Source: Rheinheimera soli (GTDB lineage Bacteria > Pseudomonadota > Gammaproteobacteria > Enterobacterales > Alteromonadaceae). Taken from it: 64,000 nt of DNA. Position 1 is the first letter of the stretch. Each line of letters starts with the position of its first letter. Below are positions 36,631 to 44,736 of the stretch, piece by piece. Location: NCBI RefSeq assembly GCF_021290985.1, contig NZ_JAJOYU010000009.1, forward strand, positions 79,704-143,703. The letters are read 5' to 3'. The notes under the pieces were generated by a model. It did no database searches. It was given only the letters and a program-made list of their open reading frames with translations, and was not told the origin of the DNA. Made by a program: the position numbers and the translations under genes.

Positions 36631-38019
36631 ATGTTACCTTTTTCCCGCTTTGAAGCAAAAACCATTCTGAAATTATCCGGCCCTATTATGCTGGCGCAGC
36701 TGACCCAAACCATGATGTTTGTGATTGATACTATTATGGCAGGTCGTGTTAGTGCACTGGATATGGCCGCTATTGCTGTGGCTTCTGCCATTTGGTTGCC
36801 AATTATTTTGACCTTGCAGGGGTTATTGTTGGCACTGACTCCTATTATTTCTCAGCTTTATGGTGCGAAAAACCATAAAGCCATTCCACATAACGCGCTG
36901 CAAGGCTTTTATCTGGCGATGGTACTGGCGACAGTGATTGTCATCGCCATGCAGTATATCCACCTGCCACTGCAGTACTTGTCGATGGAAGATAATCTGC
37001 GCGAGAAAGCAGTCGATTATCTGGTCTATGTCAGCTACGGCGTTTATCCGGCCGCTGGTTATATGATCTTTCGTAACCTGTTTGAAGGCATAGGCAATAC
37101 CAAAGCCACCATGTGGATAGCCTTTGTCGGTATTCTGGTAAATATTCCGGCTAACTATGTGTTTATTTACGGCAAGCTGGGTATGCCGGCTTTAGGCGGC
37201 GCTGGCTGCGGTGTGGCGACTTCTTTAGTCTTTCTGGCGATGTTTATTGCCATCACTATTTACGCCTTCAGAAGTCGCAGTACAGCGCTTTATATGAAAA
37301 AGCCGGACAGTATAAGGCCAAATCGGAAAGACTTATGGCAGATCATCGCTATAGGCACACCCATCGCCTTTTCGCTGTTTTTTGAAGTGACTCTATTCTC
37401 TTCAATCCCACTGATGATTGTGCATTTAGGCCCTATAGTGGTGGCCGGTCATCAAATTGCCAATAATTACAGCGCTTTGGTCTTTATGTTGCCTATGAGT
37501 ATGGGTATGGCAACGACGATACGGGTCGGTCATCTGGTCGGCAGTAATGATGTGCAGGAGTTGAAAAAAGCCGTATCCACCGCAGTGCAACTGGCGATGA
37601 TGATGGCGGTCGGCATAGCGCTGGTGACTTATTTTGGTCGTTTTTTAGTGGCATCGCTCTACTCTACCGATCCTGCCGTACTTGCAGTTGCGACTTCAAT
37701 TTTAGTGTTGGCCTGTTTTTACCAGATTTCTGATGCAATTCAGGTGGTGTCAGCCTGTGCCTTACGTGGTTTAAAACACACCAAACCTATCTTTTTTATC
37801 ACCTTTATTGCCTATTGGCCGATCGGTTTTGGTTTAGGTACTGTATTAGGTTTAACCGACTGGATTTTGCCCAAGATGGGCGCTCATGGCTTCTGGATTG
37901 GCATTATTGTCGGTTTATCCTGCGCTGCTGTGATGTTGGCGCTTATTCTGAAAAACCAAATCAGGCGATTAGAAGATGGCAAAATTTTACAGCAACAACA
38001 GACAGCGGCCTTTCACTAA
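36631..38019 (+). CDS. MATE-family multidrug exporter (NorM-like)
   Basis: This 462-residue protein has twelve predicted transmembrane helices in two MATE repeats, including GPIMLAQLTQTMMFVIDTIM near residue 13. NorM-type members export cationic drugs and dyes in exchange for sodium or protons. It is divergent from ribE, a placement common for norM. The stop lies 44 bases inside the next gene, so the downstream lipoprotein is probably co-translated. The ribosome site is weak (AAGAGTTGTT). Confidence 0.93.
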   Translation: MLPFSRFEAKTILKLSGPIMLAQLTQTMMFVIDTIMAGRVSALDMAAIAVASAIWLPIILTLQGLLLALTPIISQLYGAKNHKAIPHNALQGFYLAMVLATVIVIAMQYIHLPLQYLSMEDNLREKAVDYLVYVSYGVYPAAGYMIFRNLFEGIGNTKATMWIAFVGILVNIPANYVFIYGKLGMPALGGAGCGVATSLVFLAMFIAITIYAFRSRSTALYMKKPDSIRPNRKDLWQIIAIGTPIAFSLFFEVTLFSSIPLMIVHLGPIVVAGHQIANNYSALVFMLPMSMGMATTIRVGHLVGSNDVQELKKAVSTAVQLAMMMAVGIALVTYFGRFLVASLYSTDPAVLAVATSILVLACFYQISDAIQVVSACALRGLKHTKPIFFITFIAYWPIGFGLGTVLGLTDWILPKMGAHGFWIGIIVGLSCAAVMLALILKNQIRRLEDGKILQQQQTAAFH

Positions 38020-39007
38020 AGTAGTAAGCCTGGTTGCTGTTATTTTTGTGTTAAGCGGCTGCAGCGACGCGGCCCTATCTCTGATGGATGACTATACCAG
38101 TCGGCTTAGTCGCACTTTGGCGCTGGAGATCCAAGACCCAGCGCCGCTGGATTTACAACCACTTCCCTCCATCACAACGACCAGAGCTGATATCACAGAA
38201 ACCAGCATTACTCTGGTCGAGTTGGTGGCGACCCGGGCTTGTGGCCTGGATTTATTGCTGGGAGAACGTAATAGCAGCCTGGGTAAGGTCATGACTCCAA
38301 GTCAGCGCCTGAAGTACGAACTGGCATTTTTAAAGCAAGTTCAGCCTTGTTTAAACAATCCGGATATAGCACCCGATTTACAACAAAAGCTGGCCGCCAT
38401 TGCTTCTGACAAAACCACACAAATCGATAAACATTGGCAAAATTTTTTGCAGCAAGATGAGACTTTGCGTCAACAACTGCATCCCTACCGTAATTTGTCA
38501 GAGCCGGGCTCGGTCGCAGGTGTGGCTGAAACTATGCAAGCCTTACATTCCTTGATTGCGCTACAAAAAAGTATTGTTCAGCAGAACTGGCAGCAGGCAA
38601 ATAGCATCAATCCTGAGCAGGCTTTGGAAGCGTTATACAAAACCAATACGCTAAGCCAGTTGCAACAAAGCTTACGCTTCAGCCAAAACTGGCTGCAAAG
38701 TTTAAATCAGCAGTTAGAACAGCTTGATCTAAAAGCCCAATGCCCTGCCGGTAAAAGCTCAGACAAAGCAGATATTTTGAATACCATTTTACTGCAGTAT
38801 TTTATTGCCAAAGTGCAGCTTTATTTAGCGCAGATAGACGGCGCATATCAGCAATTGTATCCGCTATTGCAGCAGCTGTATCAGGGTACAGCTTTGGCGC
38901 CAAGTATTCAGCAGCGTTTTGAAGCATCTAATACCGAATTAAAAGCAGAGTTAAAACGTCATGTGATTTGGTGGAAAGCAGTACAGCAGCTGTGCCCAAA
39001 AACTTAA
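37976..39007 (+). CDS. DUF3080-like lipoprotein
   Basis: This 343-residue protein has a signal segment (VVSLVAVIFVLSGC) with a lipobox cysteine near residue 29, so it should be a lipoprotein. The mature part is helical and glutamine-rich, with conserved MTPSQRLKYELAFLKQVQPC near residue 106, the pattern I recall for DUF3080 of Shewanella and relatives. Its first 44 bases overlap the MATE gene in another frame. No function is known. Confidence 0.82.
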   Translation: MAKFYSNNRQRPFTKVVSLVAVIFVLSGCSDAALSLMDDYTSRLSRTLALEIQDPAPLDLQPLPSITTTRADITETSITLVELVATRACGLDLLLGERNSSLGKVMTPSQRLKYELAFLKQVQPCLNNPDIAPDLQQKLAAIASDKTTQIDKHWQNFLQQDETLRQQLHPYRNLSEPGSVAGVAETMQALHSLIALQKSIVQQNWQQANSINPEQALEALYKTNTLSQLQQSLRFSQNWLQSLNQQLEQLDLKAQCPAGKSSDKADILNTILLQYFIAKVQLYLAQIDGAYQQLYPLLQQLYQGTALAPSIQQRFEASNTELKAELKRHVIWWKAVQQLCPKT

Positions 39008-39039
39008 AATGCTTTTAAGACACCATATCCCCTAAGTAA

Positions 39040-39230
39040 TTGATGTTGCAGCGAGGCTGCAAGAGATTGAGACCCCAGGAGCATAGTTGTCCTATGTGCA
39101 ATTGGATTGAAGCGAGAACTCGCAGGCCATGCTAACAATCCTATGCCGCCAACTACTGGGGCGAAAGCACGCAGCCAACAAAGCTGCGGCCTCAAGTACG
39201 ACGGGGATTACATTTCGATGTATTGAGGCC
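39040..39230. repeat. Structured non-coding element with nested stems
   Basis: This stretch between convergent genes has six short stems: TTGCAGC/GCTGCAA (39046-39062), CATAG/CTATG (39082-39096), CCCCAG/CTGGGG (39073-39161) enclosing GGATTG/CAATCC (39104-39141) and GCGAG/CTCGC (39112-39123), then GCAGC/GCTGC (39171-39187) and GGCCTCAA/TTGAGGCC (39188-39230). The last stem runs past the stop codon of the next gene. CCTATG occurs on both sides of an inner 40-odd base segment, as if one element had been interrupted by another. I recall similar scattered elements in related genomes but cannot confirm it here. Confidence 0.6.
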
Positions 39231-40104
39231 AGCCTAAAAGAGGATTTAGCATGCCTTGTTTATGCTCGTAGGCATCACGCCGTTCTGGCGATGCATTTTC
39301 TGCCAACAGCTTTTTGTAGCCTTTGGCAAACTGCAAAGTGCGAACTAAAGCGGCATGGAAGTTTTCACCCAGCTCTACTGATACAGCTTCAGAAAACCCA
39401 GCAGGCAATAAGCTAAGCACTTGTTCGGTATGAGCTTTGATAAAGGTTATGTCAAACCATTCATCGGCTAAATCGATATCGCGTAACCGCTGTTTTAAAT
39501 CCTGCTTCACCTTGCCGCCTTTGGTGCAAAGACGATACAGCACTACTTCAGCCAGCATATCTTCAAGGTTGAAGTGCTCGAACGGGTCCAACTGGGTATG
39601 GTAGAAATAAGTTTGTTTCACCACACTGATGGCCTGACGGCGACGTGATTCACGCAGTGCCTGCTGATACACAGCCACACCTTGCCACTCTTCGATGTCG
39701 GGTGGACTGGCAATATCCTGCAGCAACTGATCTTCCACTTCACCGTACAATGATTTGCGGTTAGGCGTAAGTTGGCTTACCTGCGACAACATGCTCCAGC
39801 CTTTTTGGAAAGGTTTAACTATACCTTCAGGGCTGACCAGCAAAGCCAGAGCTTTATCCAAATCATGATCAGACAGTTCTGCCAGGCCCAAACTTGCCAC
39901 GCCAATAATATCGTGGGCAGCTTGTTCTAACAGATGCATTTTGTATTTGTTGTAAAACTTGTCAGCAAACTTCAGGCTCATCAGCACAGCTTTGCTTTTG
40001 ACCTGCTCCAGCTGCGCCTCTGACAGTTTTTGCTCTGCCTTGGCGTAATTCAGTACCTTGGTTAAAAAAGGTCCCTGATTGGCATCCCGCACCACTAACT
40101 GCAT
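39208..40104 (-). CDS. Unassigned protein, fourth gene of J-domain operon
   Basis: I do not recognise this 298-residue protein. It is soluble, mostly helical and mixed-charge, beginning QLVVRDANQGPFLTKVLNYA. There are no signal peptide, membrane segment or known catalytic motif. I place the start at 40104, 27 bases after the previous gene; an upstream ATG at 40125 adds seven residues. It is the last gene of a four-gene run (J-domain protein, 184-, 253- and 298-residue proteins). The non-coding element at 39040-39230 reaches into its 3' end. Confidence 0.8.
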   Translation of the reverse strand: MQLVVRDANQGPFLTKVLNYAKAEQKLSEAQLEQVKSKAVLMSLKFADKFYNKYKMHLLEQAAHDIIGVASLGLAELSDHDLDKALALLVSPEGIVKPFQKGWSMLSQVSQLTPNRKSLYGEVEDQLLQDIASPPDIEEWQGVAVYQQALRESRRRQAISVVKQTYFYHTQLDPFEHFNLEDMLAEVVLYRLCTKGGKVKQDLKQRLRDIDLADEWFDITFIKAHTEQVLSLLPAGFSEAVSVELGENFHAALVRTLQFAKGYKKLLAENASPERRDAYEHKQGMLNPLLGWPQYIEM

Positions 40105-40131
40105 AACTGATCCCTTACTAAACACATAGCC

Positions 40132-40893
40132 TTAATCGAGGAAACTAAACATATCGTCCACTTCGGCGTATTCGTCTGTGGACTGGTTTTTCTCTTTGGC
40201 TTGCATCACAAGCTCAGCAGCAAACTTATTAATAATATGTTCCCAGCCGGAGTTTTCGTTACGCACCAGATTTTTAATCGCCTGCTCTACCTGCGGTGTT
40301 AACTGGCGAATAAGCGCCAATAAACTGCGTGGGTCGTCGTAGCCCAAGCCATGCACTTCTTCGTTCAGATGACGTTCGGTGTAGCTGATGGCTTCTTCTA
40401 AATCTTCTTCTTCCTCGTGCAATAAATCATGCACCTCGTCTTCATCTTCAATCACTTCGCCACGGTACAGCTCGATAAAAGGGATAGACAAGTAAAACAA
40501 ACCAGCCGGATCTTCAGCTATGGCTTCCAGAATTTCAGCCTGCTTGGTTTCGCTGTCCTGAGTACGAATAAGGTAAGTTAAAAAATCAAAGGTATGCTGC
40601 TTTAAATCTTCCGCATTGTTTTTGATTTTCTCTTCCCAGTACAACGGCTGCTGGCAGACGATGTCGCGGATTTTTTCCGGTGTCATCAGCTCAGAAATAA
40701 TGGAAGGAAACGAAATATCGTGCTGACTATTAATTTGGGTCAGAGTCACAATATCAATATTTTCAATCACTTCAACCAGTTGAGCATCTGACATGGTGTT
40801 GGCCATCAGCTCAAATTTTTTGCTGGCCTGTTTTGGCTCAACAATGGCAAGTTCTTTAATTTCCGCAACGGCAATTTCAATCAGACTATTCAT
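40132..40893 (-). CDS. Unassigned acidic protein, third gene of J-domain operon
   Basis: I do not recognise this 253-residue protein. It is acidic and helical, with a run of acidic residues near residue 145 (EDEDEVHDLLHEEEEDLEEA) and a C-terminal short acidic motif YAEVDDMFSFLD. There is no signal peptide or membrane helix. Its start overlaps the stop of the previous gene by one base (TGATG), so the two are translationally coupled and are likely partners. Confidence 0.82.
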   Translation of the reverse strand: MNSLIEIAVAEIKELAIVEPKQASKKFELMANTMSDAQLVEVIENIDIVTLTQINSQHDISFPSIISELMTPEKIRDIVCQQPLYWEEKIKNNAEDLKQHTFDFLTYLIRTQDSETKQAEILEAIAEDPAGLFYLSIPFIELYRGEVIEDEDEVHDLLHEEEEDLEEAISYTERHLNEEVHGLGYDDPRSLLALIRQLTPQVEQAIKNLVRNENSGWEHIINKFAAELVMQAKEKNQSTDEYAEVDDMFSFLD

Positions 40894-41447
40894 CAGCGGC
40901 CTTCCCGGTTAAAGGTGATTTCATCGTATTGGTTATCGTAGCCTTCTTCTTCGTCCTCAGTGCCTTCGTAATCATCATCAGCATCGTTACGGAAAGAAGA
41001 CTCGTCCGAATCGTCGTCTTCGTCATCATCTGTGTTACGTGGGCCTGGCGCTGCAGCTATATGATTATTCAGCATAAAAAGCACAGCACAGCTTTCAATC
41101 AGTAAATCTTCGTTGAATTCACGAATGGTTTTGACCAGCGGTAAATCAGCATTATTAAAAGCGACCGAAGTTTTAAACTCATCCCATACCGGCATGATGT
41201 TTTTGGCAAGCCAGGCAGACCATTTCAGATTGGCTTCAGGGGTGAATTTAACCCGGCCAAATAAAGCCACAGGCAAATATTCAGGCACTGAATGCAACAT
41301 CTTTGGATCAGCCTGCAAAATGCTTTTGATTTGGCTGGTAAATTTTTCCAGCGCTTTTGGCGTATCCGGATCGTTGTAAGATTCAATATTTTCGTAAGCG
41401 TCTGTTTTTAACGCTTCTAAACGGTTTTTGTCGAATGTTTTGCTCAT
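40893..41447 (-). CDS. Unassigned protein with acidic tail, second gene of J-domain operon
   Basis: I do not recognise this 184-residue protein. The first 130 residues are helical; the last 50 are very acidic, with DDDEDDDSDESS followed by a second acidic stretch ending NREGR. Such tails are common in chaperone partners and nucleic-acid mimics, but no motif decides it. It begins five bases after the J-domain gene and its stop overlaps the next start. Confidence 0.82.
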   Translation of the reverse strand: MSKTFDKNRLEALKTDAYENIESYNDPDTPKALEKFTSQIKSILQADPKMLHSVPEYLPVALFGRVKFTPEANLKWSAWLAKNIMPVWDEFKTSVAFNNADLPLVKTIREFNEDLLIESCAVLFMLNNHIAAAPGPRNTDDDEDDDSDESSFRNDADDDYEGTEDEEEGYDNQYDEITFNREGR

Positions 41448-41452
41448 GAGTT

Positions 41453-41749
41453 TTAACCTTTTACGGACGGGTAATAACTATCCCACAGCTCTTTCATCGC
41501 TGCGGTCGGGTCCGGCACTATCACATTATTAAAATCTTTAATAAAAGCCGCGCGTTTTTTGGCGTCAGACAATACATCATAGGCTTCTTTTACCCGTTGT
41601 AATTGTGCGCCAGCCTGCTCTTTTTCATCATCGCTTAAATTCAGCAGTTTATCCGGATGATATTTGTTGGATAACCGCTTGTAGGCTTTTTTAATCTCGT
41701 CTTCATTGGCGCTGGCTTTCACGCCCAAAATGCGAAAATAATTAATCAT
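41453..41749 (-). CDS. Short J-domain protein
   Basis: This 98-residue protein is almost only a J-domain: [20 protein letters not shown], then the essential HPD in KYHPDKL near residue 32, and helices three and four with [17 protein letters not shown]-domains stimulate the ATPase of Hsp70 (DnaK). It lacks the Gly/Phe, zinc and C-terminal peptide-binding regions of DnaJ, so its specificity must come from elsewhere, perhaps from the three following gene products, which are in the same tight operon. Confidence 0.92.
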   Translation of the reverse strand: MINYFRILGVKASANEDEIKKAYKRLSNKYHPDKLLNLSDDEKEQAGAQLQRVKEAYDVLSDAKKRAAFIKDFNNVIVPDPTAAMKELWDSYYPSVKG

Positions 41750-41854
41750 TCAAAGTCCATTGAGTTAAAAACATAAACGCAGGTTTTTGCAGATCAACCC
41801 AAGCGCTAAAGTACGGCGATTCTAACAGAAAATTGCACTACTGCAGCAGCTCAA

Positions 41855-43063
41855 TCAGTGTGGGATCAGAGCTTTTAGCACTTCAATGTCTGAAGCTGAA
41901 ACACCAGCCTTGATAAAATGCTGTGGCCAGCTCAGCACAAGCTCTTCCGCCTCTGCCGCTATCTGTCTGGCTTTGTTTAGTTTTAAGCCAAAACGACTGC
42001 ATTGGCTTAACGCATTCTCTACTGAACCGACGCGGCCAAAGTCTCCCACCCCCATTGCCTGCTGGCGCGAATTGTTCACAGGCACCATGTCGTAGGCTGG
42101 CGACAAGCGCCAGTGTTTGCTGGTTAAATCCAGTAGCAAAGCATGGTTGCGGCCATGATCGTCTGTGTTGCCTATCAGCAGATTAAACAGCATACGCCGG
42201 TATAATTCTTCGCTGTCTGAAGGCTCAACACTGTATTGGCGCAGTAGTTCAGCCAAAGCCGGATAGCCATAACTGGTTTTTAAGCTCAGCTCTGTCACCT
42301 TTTGTTCGGAGAATAAAGATTCAGCGCTGATAAAATGGGCATGGATTTGGCTGGCACTGCGATCAAAACGTTCGACCAACAGCACATCTTCAAAGCCGGT
42401 TTGCACCACTTTGCTATGGGCCACCCGAATGCCAAGCTGCTCGGCTAGGGTTAAAGTGGCGTGTTCAACTCTGGCCATATTCACCAAATCATCGGCTTTG
42501 TTAAATTTAACCAGATACAAAACATCGCCATCCTGCACCGAAGATTTAGGACGAGCGCCGCCCATGCTAATGCCGTACTCCAGCGCTTTTTTTGCTTCGG
42601 CACTTAAGCTGTTGTGGGCCAGCAGATCATTTTTACTTTGGGTCAGGCTCTGTAAATCAGCAAACAGGTTTTTAGCTATTTTCTTTTTGGCTTGATGCCG
42701 CGACAAACTAAAGGCTAAGGCACCTACGCCTTCACCACTGCCTGCCAGCAAAAAATCGACTTCGTGCGCAGGTTTAGTGCTGTGCAGTGACAACATCAGT
42801 TTACGGCCCCAGCTATCAGGAGCAGCGTCCGACAAGACGCCAAACACAGCTTTTGGCAGACGACAGATAAATTCCTGCTCAGACAAAGGCAAATGCAATG
42901 GGTCCAGTGGGAAAGCGTCGGCTCGTTCTAACCAGGATTTACCGTAACGGAAGTAGCCTGTCCCTGAAGCCAGATCCAACTGGAACACAGCACAGATCAC
43001 AGCTTCTGCTTGCAGACCTTCAACAAATACATAACAAGCGGGTTTTAATGGATCAGAAATCAT
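41855..43063 (-). CDS. hipA: HipA-like serine/threonine kinase toxin
   Basis: This 402-residue protein is a HipA-family kinase. The N-terminal domain contains FGVLSDAAPDSWGR near residue 74, a signature of HipA. The glycine-rich SMGGARPKS near residue 167, the catalytic loop GNTDDHGRNHALL near residue 300 and the metal-binding SPAYDMVP near residue 324 are intact, so it should be active. E. coli HipA phosphorylates glutamyl-tRNA synthetase and causes growth arrest; the target here is unknown. It overlaps hipB by 11 bases, with antitoxin first. Confidence 0.9.
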   Translation of the reverse strand: MISDPLKPACYVFVEGLQAEAVICAVFQLDLASGTGYFRYGKSWLERADAFPLDPLHLPLSEQEFICRLPKAVFGVLSDAAPDSWGRKLMLSLHSTKPAHEVDFLLAGSGEGVGALAFSLSRHQAKKKIAKNLFADLQSLTQSKNDLLAHNSLSAEAKKALEYGISMGGARPKSSVQDGDVLYLVKFNKADDLVNMARVEHATLTLAEQLGIRVAHSKVVQTGFEDVLLVERFDRSASQIHAHFISAESLFSEQKVTELSLKTSYGYPALAELLRQYSVEPSDSEELYRRMLFNLLIGNTDDHGRNHALLLDLTSKHWRLSPAYDMVPVNNSRQQAMGVGDFGRVGSVENALSQCSRFGLKLNKARQIAAEAEELVLSWPQHFIKAGVSASDIEVLKALIPH

Positions 43064-43340
43064 TATTCAGCCTTTGAGCCGAATGACGAAAACGCTGTCG
43101 TTGTTGTTCCTGCTCTTGCTGGCTCAGCCAGTCGGCAAAAGACCCCGCTAATCCCAGCACCAGCATGGCCTGCAGATAAGTACCCACAGCCACCTGAGCA
43201 CTGCCATTTTCCAGCGCAGAAACGGTAGAACGCCCCACCCCCAGACGTTTAGCAAACTGACTTTGGCTTTCGCGCTCAGCTCTGCAACTCTGAATTAAAG
43301 TGCCCCATTGTTTTAAAAGTAGCTCGATGGAGTTGTGCAT
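43053..43340 (-). CDS. hipB: HipB-like XRE-family antitoxin
   Basis: This 95-residue protein has an XRE helix-turn-helix (SQFAKRLGVGRSTVSALENG, about residues 27-46) and a charged glutamine-rich C-terminal tail. It precedes and overlaps hipA, as in hipBA operons, and should both bind the kinase and repress the operon. No ribosome site is seen; the start codon directly follows a palindromic operator, so the mRNA may have a very short leader. Confidence 0.9.
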   Translation of the reverse strand: MHNSIELLLKQWGTLIQSCRAERESQSQFAKRLGVGRSTVSALENGSAQVAVGTYLQAMLVLGLAGSFADWLSQQEQEQQRQRFRHSAQRLNNDF

Positions 43341-43343
43341 GGC

Positions 43344-43375
43344 ATAACAGTCATTAAGTTGTTAATGACTGTTAT
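43344..43375. promoter_or_regulatory. Palindromic operator of hipBA
   Basis: ATAACAGTCATTAA and TTAATGACTGTTAT are a perfect 14-bp inverted repeat separated by GTTG. It ends three bases before the hipB start codon. A TATTATAA-like -10 box overlaps the distal arm on the minus strand. This is the expected autorepression site for the HipB dimer. Confidence 0.85.
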
Positions 43376-43422
43376 AATAGGCAGCCATTTAAGAATGGTA
43401 AAGCAAAAAACAAATTTAGTGA

Positions 43423-44346
43423 CTAGCTGTTCATCCACTGTTGCACTGCCGACACCAGTTCATCAGGGTGAAACTTGGCAATAAACTGATCAGCGCCGAC
43501 TTTTTTCACCATGGCTTCGTTAAAGACACCACTTAAGGAGGAGTGCAGAATGATATGGACATGACGTAAATGTTCATTGGCTTTCACTTCAGCCGTTAAG
43601 GTGTAGCCATCCATTTCCGGCATTTCGATATCAGAAATAATCAGTGGTACTTTGCCAGAGATATCCCCACCCAACTCCTGGGCTTTGGCCTCCAACCAGT
43701 TCAGTGCCAGACGGCCGTCATTTACAGTCTCAACGTTGATGCCTATGGTCGATAAAGCTCGTTTCACCTGATTGCGGGCTACAGCTGAGTCATCTGCCAC
43801 TAAGACAGTTAAATCTTTAAAGTCTGCATTTTTGGCTTTTTCTTTGACCGATTCGCTGACCGTTTCATCAACAGGAGAAATTTCGGAAAATACTTTTTCT
43901 ACATCAATAATTTGCACCAGCTTTTTATCAACTTCAGTGACTGCAGTTAAATAATGCGTGCGCCCAGCGCCATGAGGCGGCGGTAAAATCTGTTCCCAGT
44001 TGACGTTGACGATACGGTCGACGCCACCCACTAAAAAGCCCTGGGTATTACGGTTGTATTCAGTCACCAGAATAAAGGCATTGGATAAGTCGGAAATTGG
44101 TTTACCGCCAGTGGCCTGACTTAAGTCGATGACAGTGACTGGAACCCCCCGTAAATGCGCTATACCACGCACATTGGGGTTAGCACCAGGCAGTTCGCTG
44201 AGTTCAGGACAACGTATCACTTCACGCACTTTAAATACGTTAATGCCATAAGGCTGAGGCCCATGCAGACGAAACATTAAAAGTTCGAGGCGATTTTGAC
44301 CGACAATATTGGTGCGTTGGTCAACTGAATTCATCAAACTGGTCAT
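43423..44346 (-). CDS. cheV: Chemotaxis coupling protein CheV
   Basis: This protein of about 307 residues has an N-terminal CheW-like domain (residues 15-155) that couples chemoreceptors to the kinase CheA, and a C-terminal receiver domain with the phosphorylated Asp in LIISDIEMPEMDGYT near residue 238. I place the start at 44346, with AAGAGGTG in front; an upstream ATG would add three residues. No other chemotaxis genes are adjacent. Confidence 0.95.
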   Translation of the reverse strand: MTSLMNSVDQRTNIVGQNRLELLMFRLHGPQPYGINVFKVREVIRCPELSELPGANPNVRGIAHLRGVPVTVIDLSQATGGKPISDLSNAFILVTEYNRNTQGFLVGGVDRIVNVNWEQILPPPHGAGRTHYLTAVTEVDKKLVQIIDVEKVFSEISPVDETVSESVKEKAKNADFKDLTVLVADDSAVARNQVKRALSTIGINVETVNDGRLALNWLEAKAQELGGDISGKVPLIISDIEMPEMDGYTLTAEVKANEHLRHVHIILHSSLSGVFNEAMVKKVGADQFIAKFHPDELVSAVQQWMNS

Positions 44347-44736
44347 AAGGTACACCTCTTCTTACTAAAATTTTGTCGCCCAGACAGGCTTTATAGCACC
44401 AACACAGAGTAGTACTGACTTAGCTAATCGACTAAATATCAGATTTACTTAACGTTTATTTTAACCCTGGCTCACTTTATTATGCACACAGCTTTTGGTA
44501 ACACTGTTGATCTGCATCATAGCTTATCGCCTCAAAATGAAAAATACGATAAAAACTAAAAATTAGCAACAGTGTACAAGCAGAGCTGACACTACAAAAC
44601 AGAAAAAACGCGAATGAGTTTATAGCATAGCTGGCATACAACAGATAAACAGCGGTAAATAAAGAAACTTTCTTCAATAAAACGGATCGGAACGGTTAGT
44701 AGTATCAGGCAGCACCTGAAGCAGAAAAACACAATA
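44347..44736. other. Intergenic region between cheV and histidine kinase gene
   Basis: These 390 bases contain the cheV promoter region at the left. A 65-codon TTG-started reading frame on the minus strand (44480-44677) would encode a two-helix membrane peptide but has no ribosome site, so I do not count it as a gene. I see no clear terminator; TCAGG/CCTGA at 44705-44719 is a weak hairpin. Confidence 0.5.

Noticed and set aside
44480..44677. TTG-started 65-codon membrane peptide between cheV and the kinase
   Set aside because: No ribosome site and a rare start; sequence is A/T-rich by chance hydrophobic.
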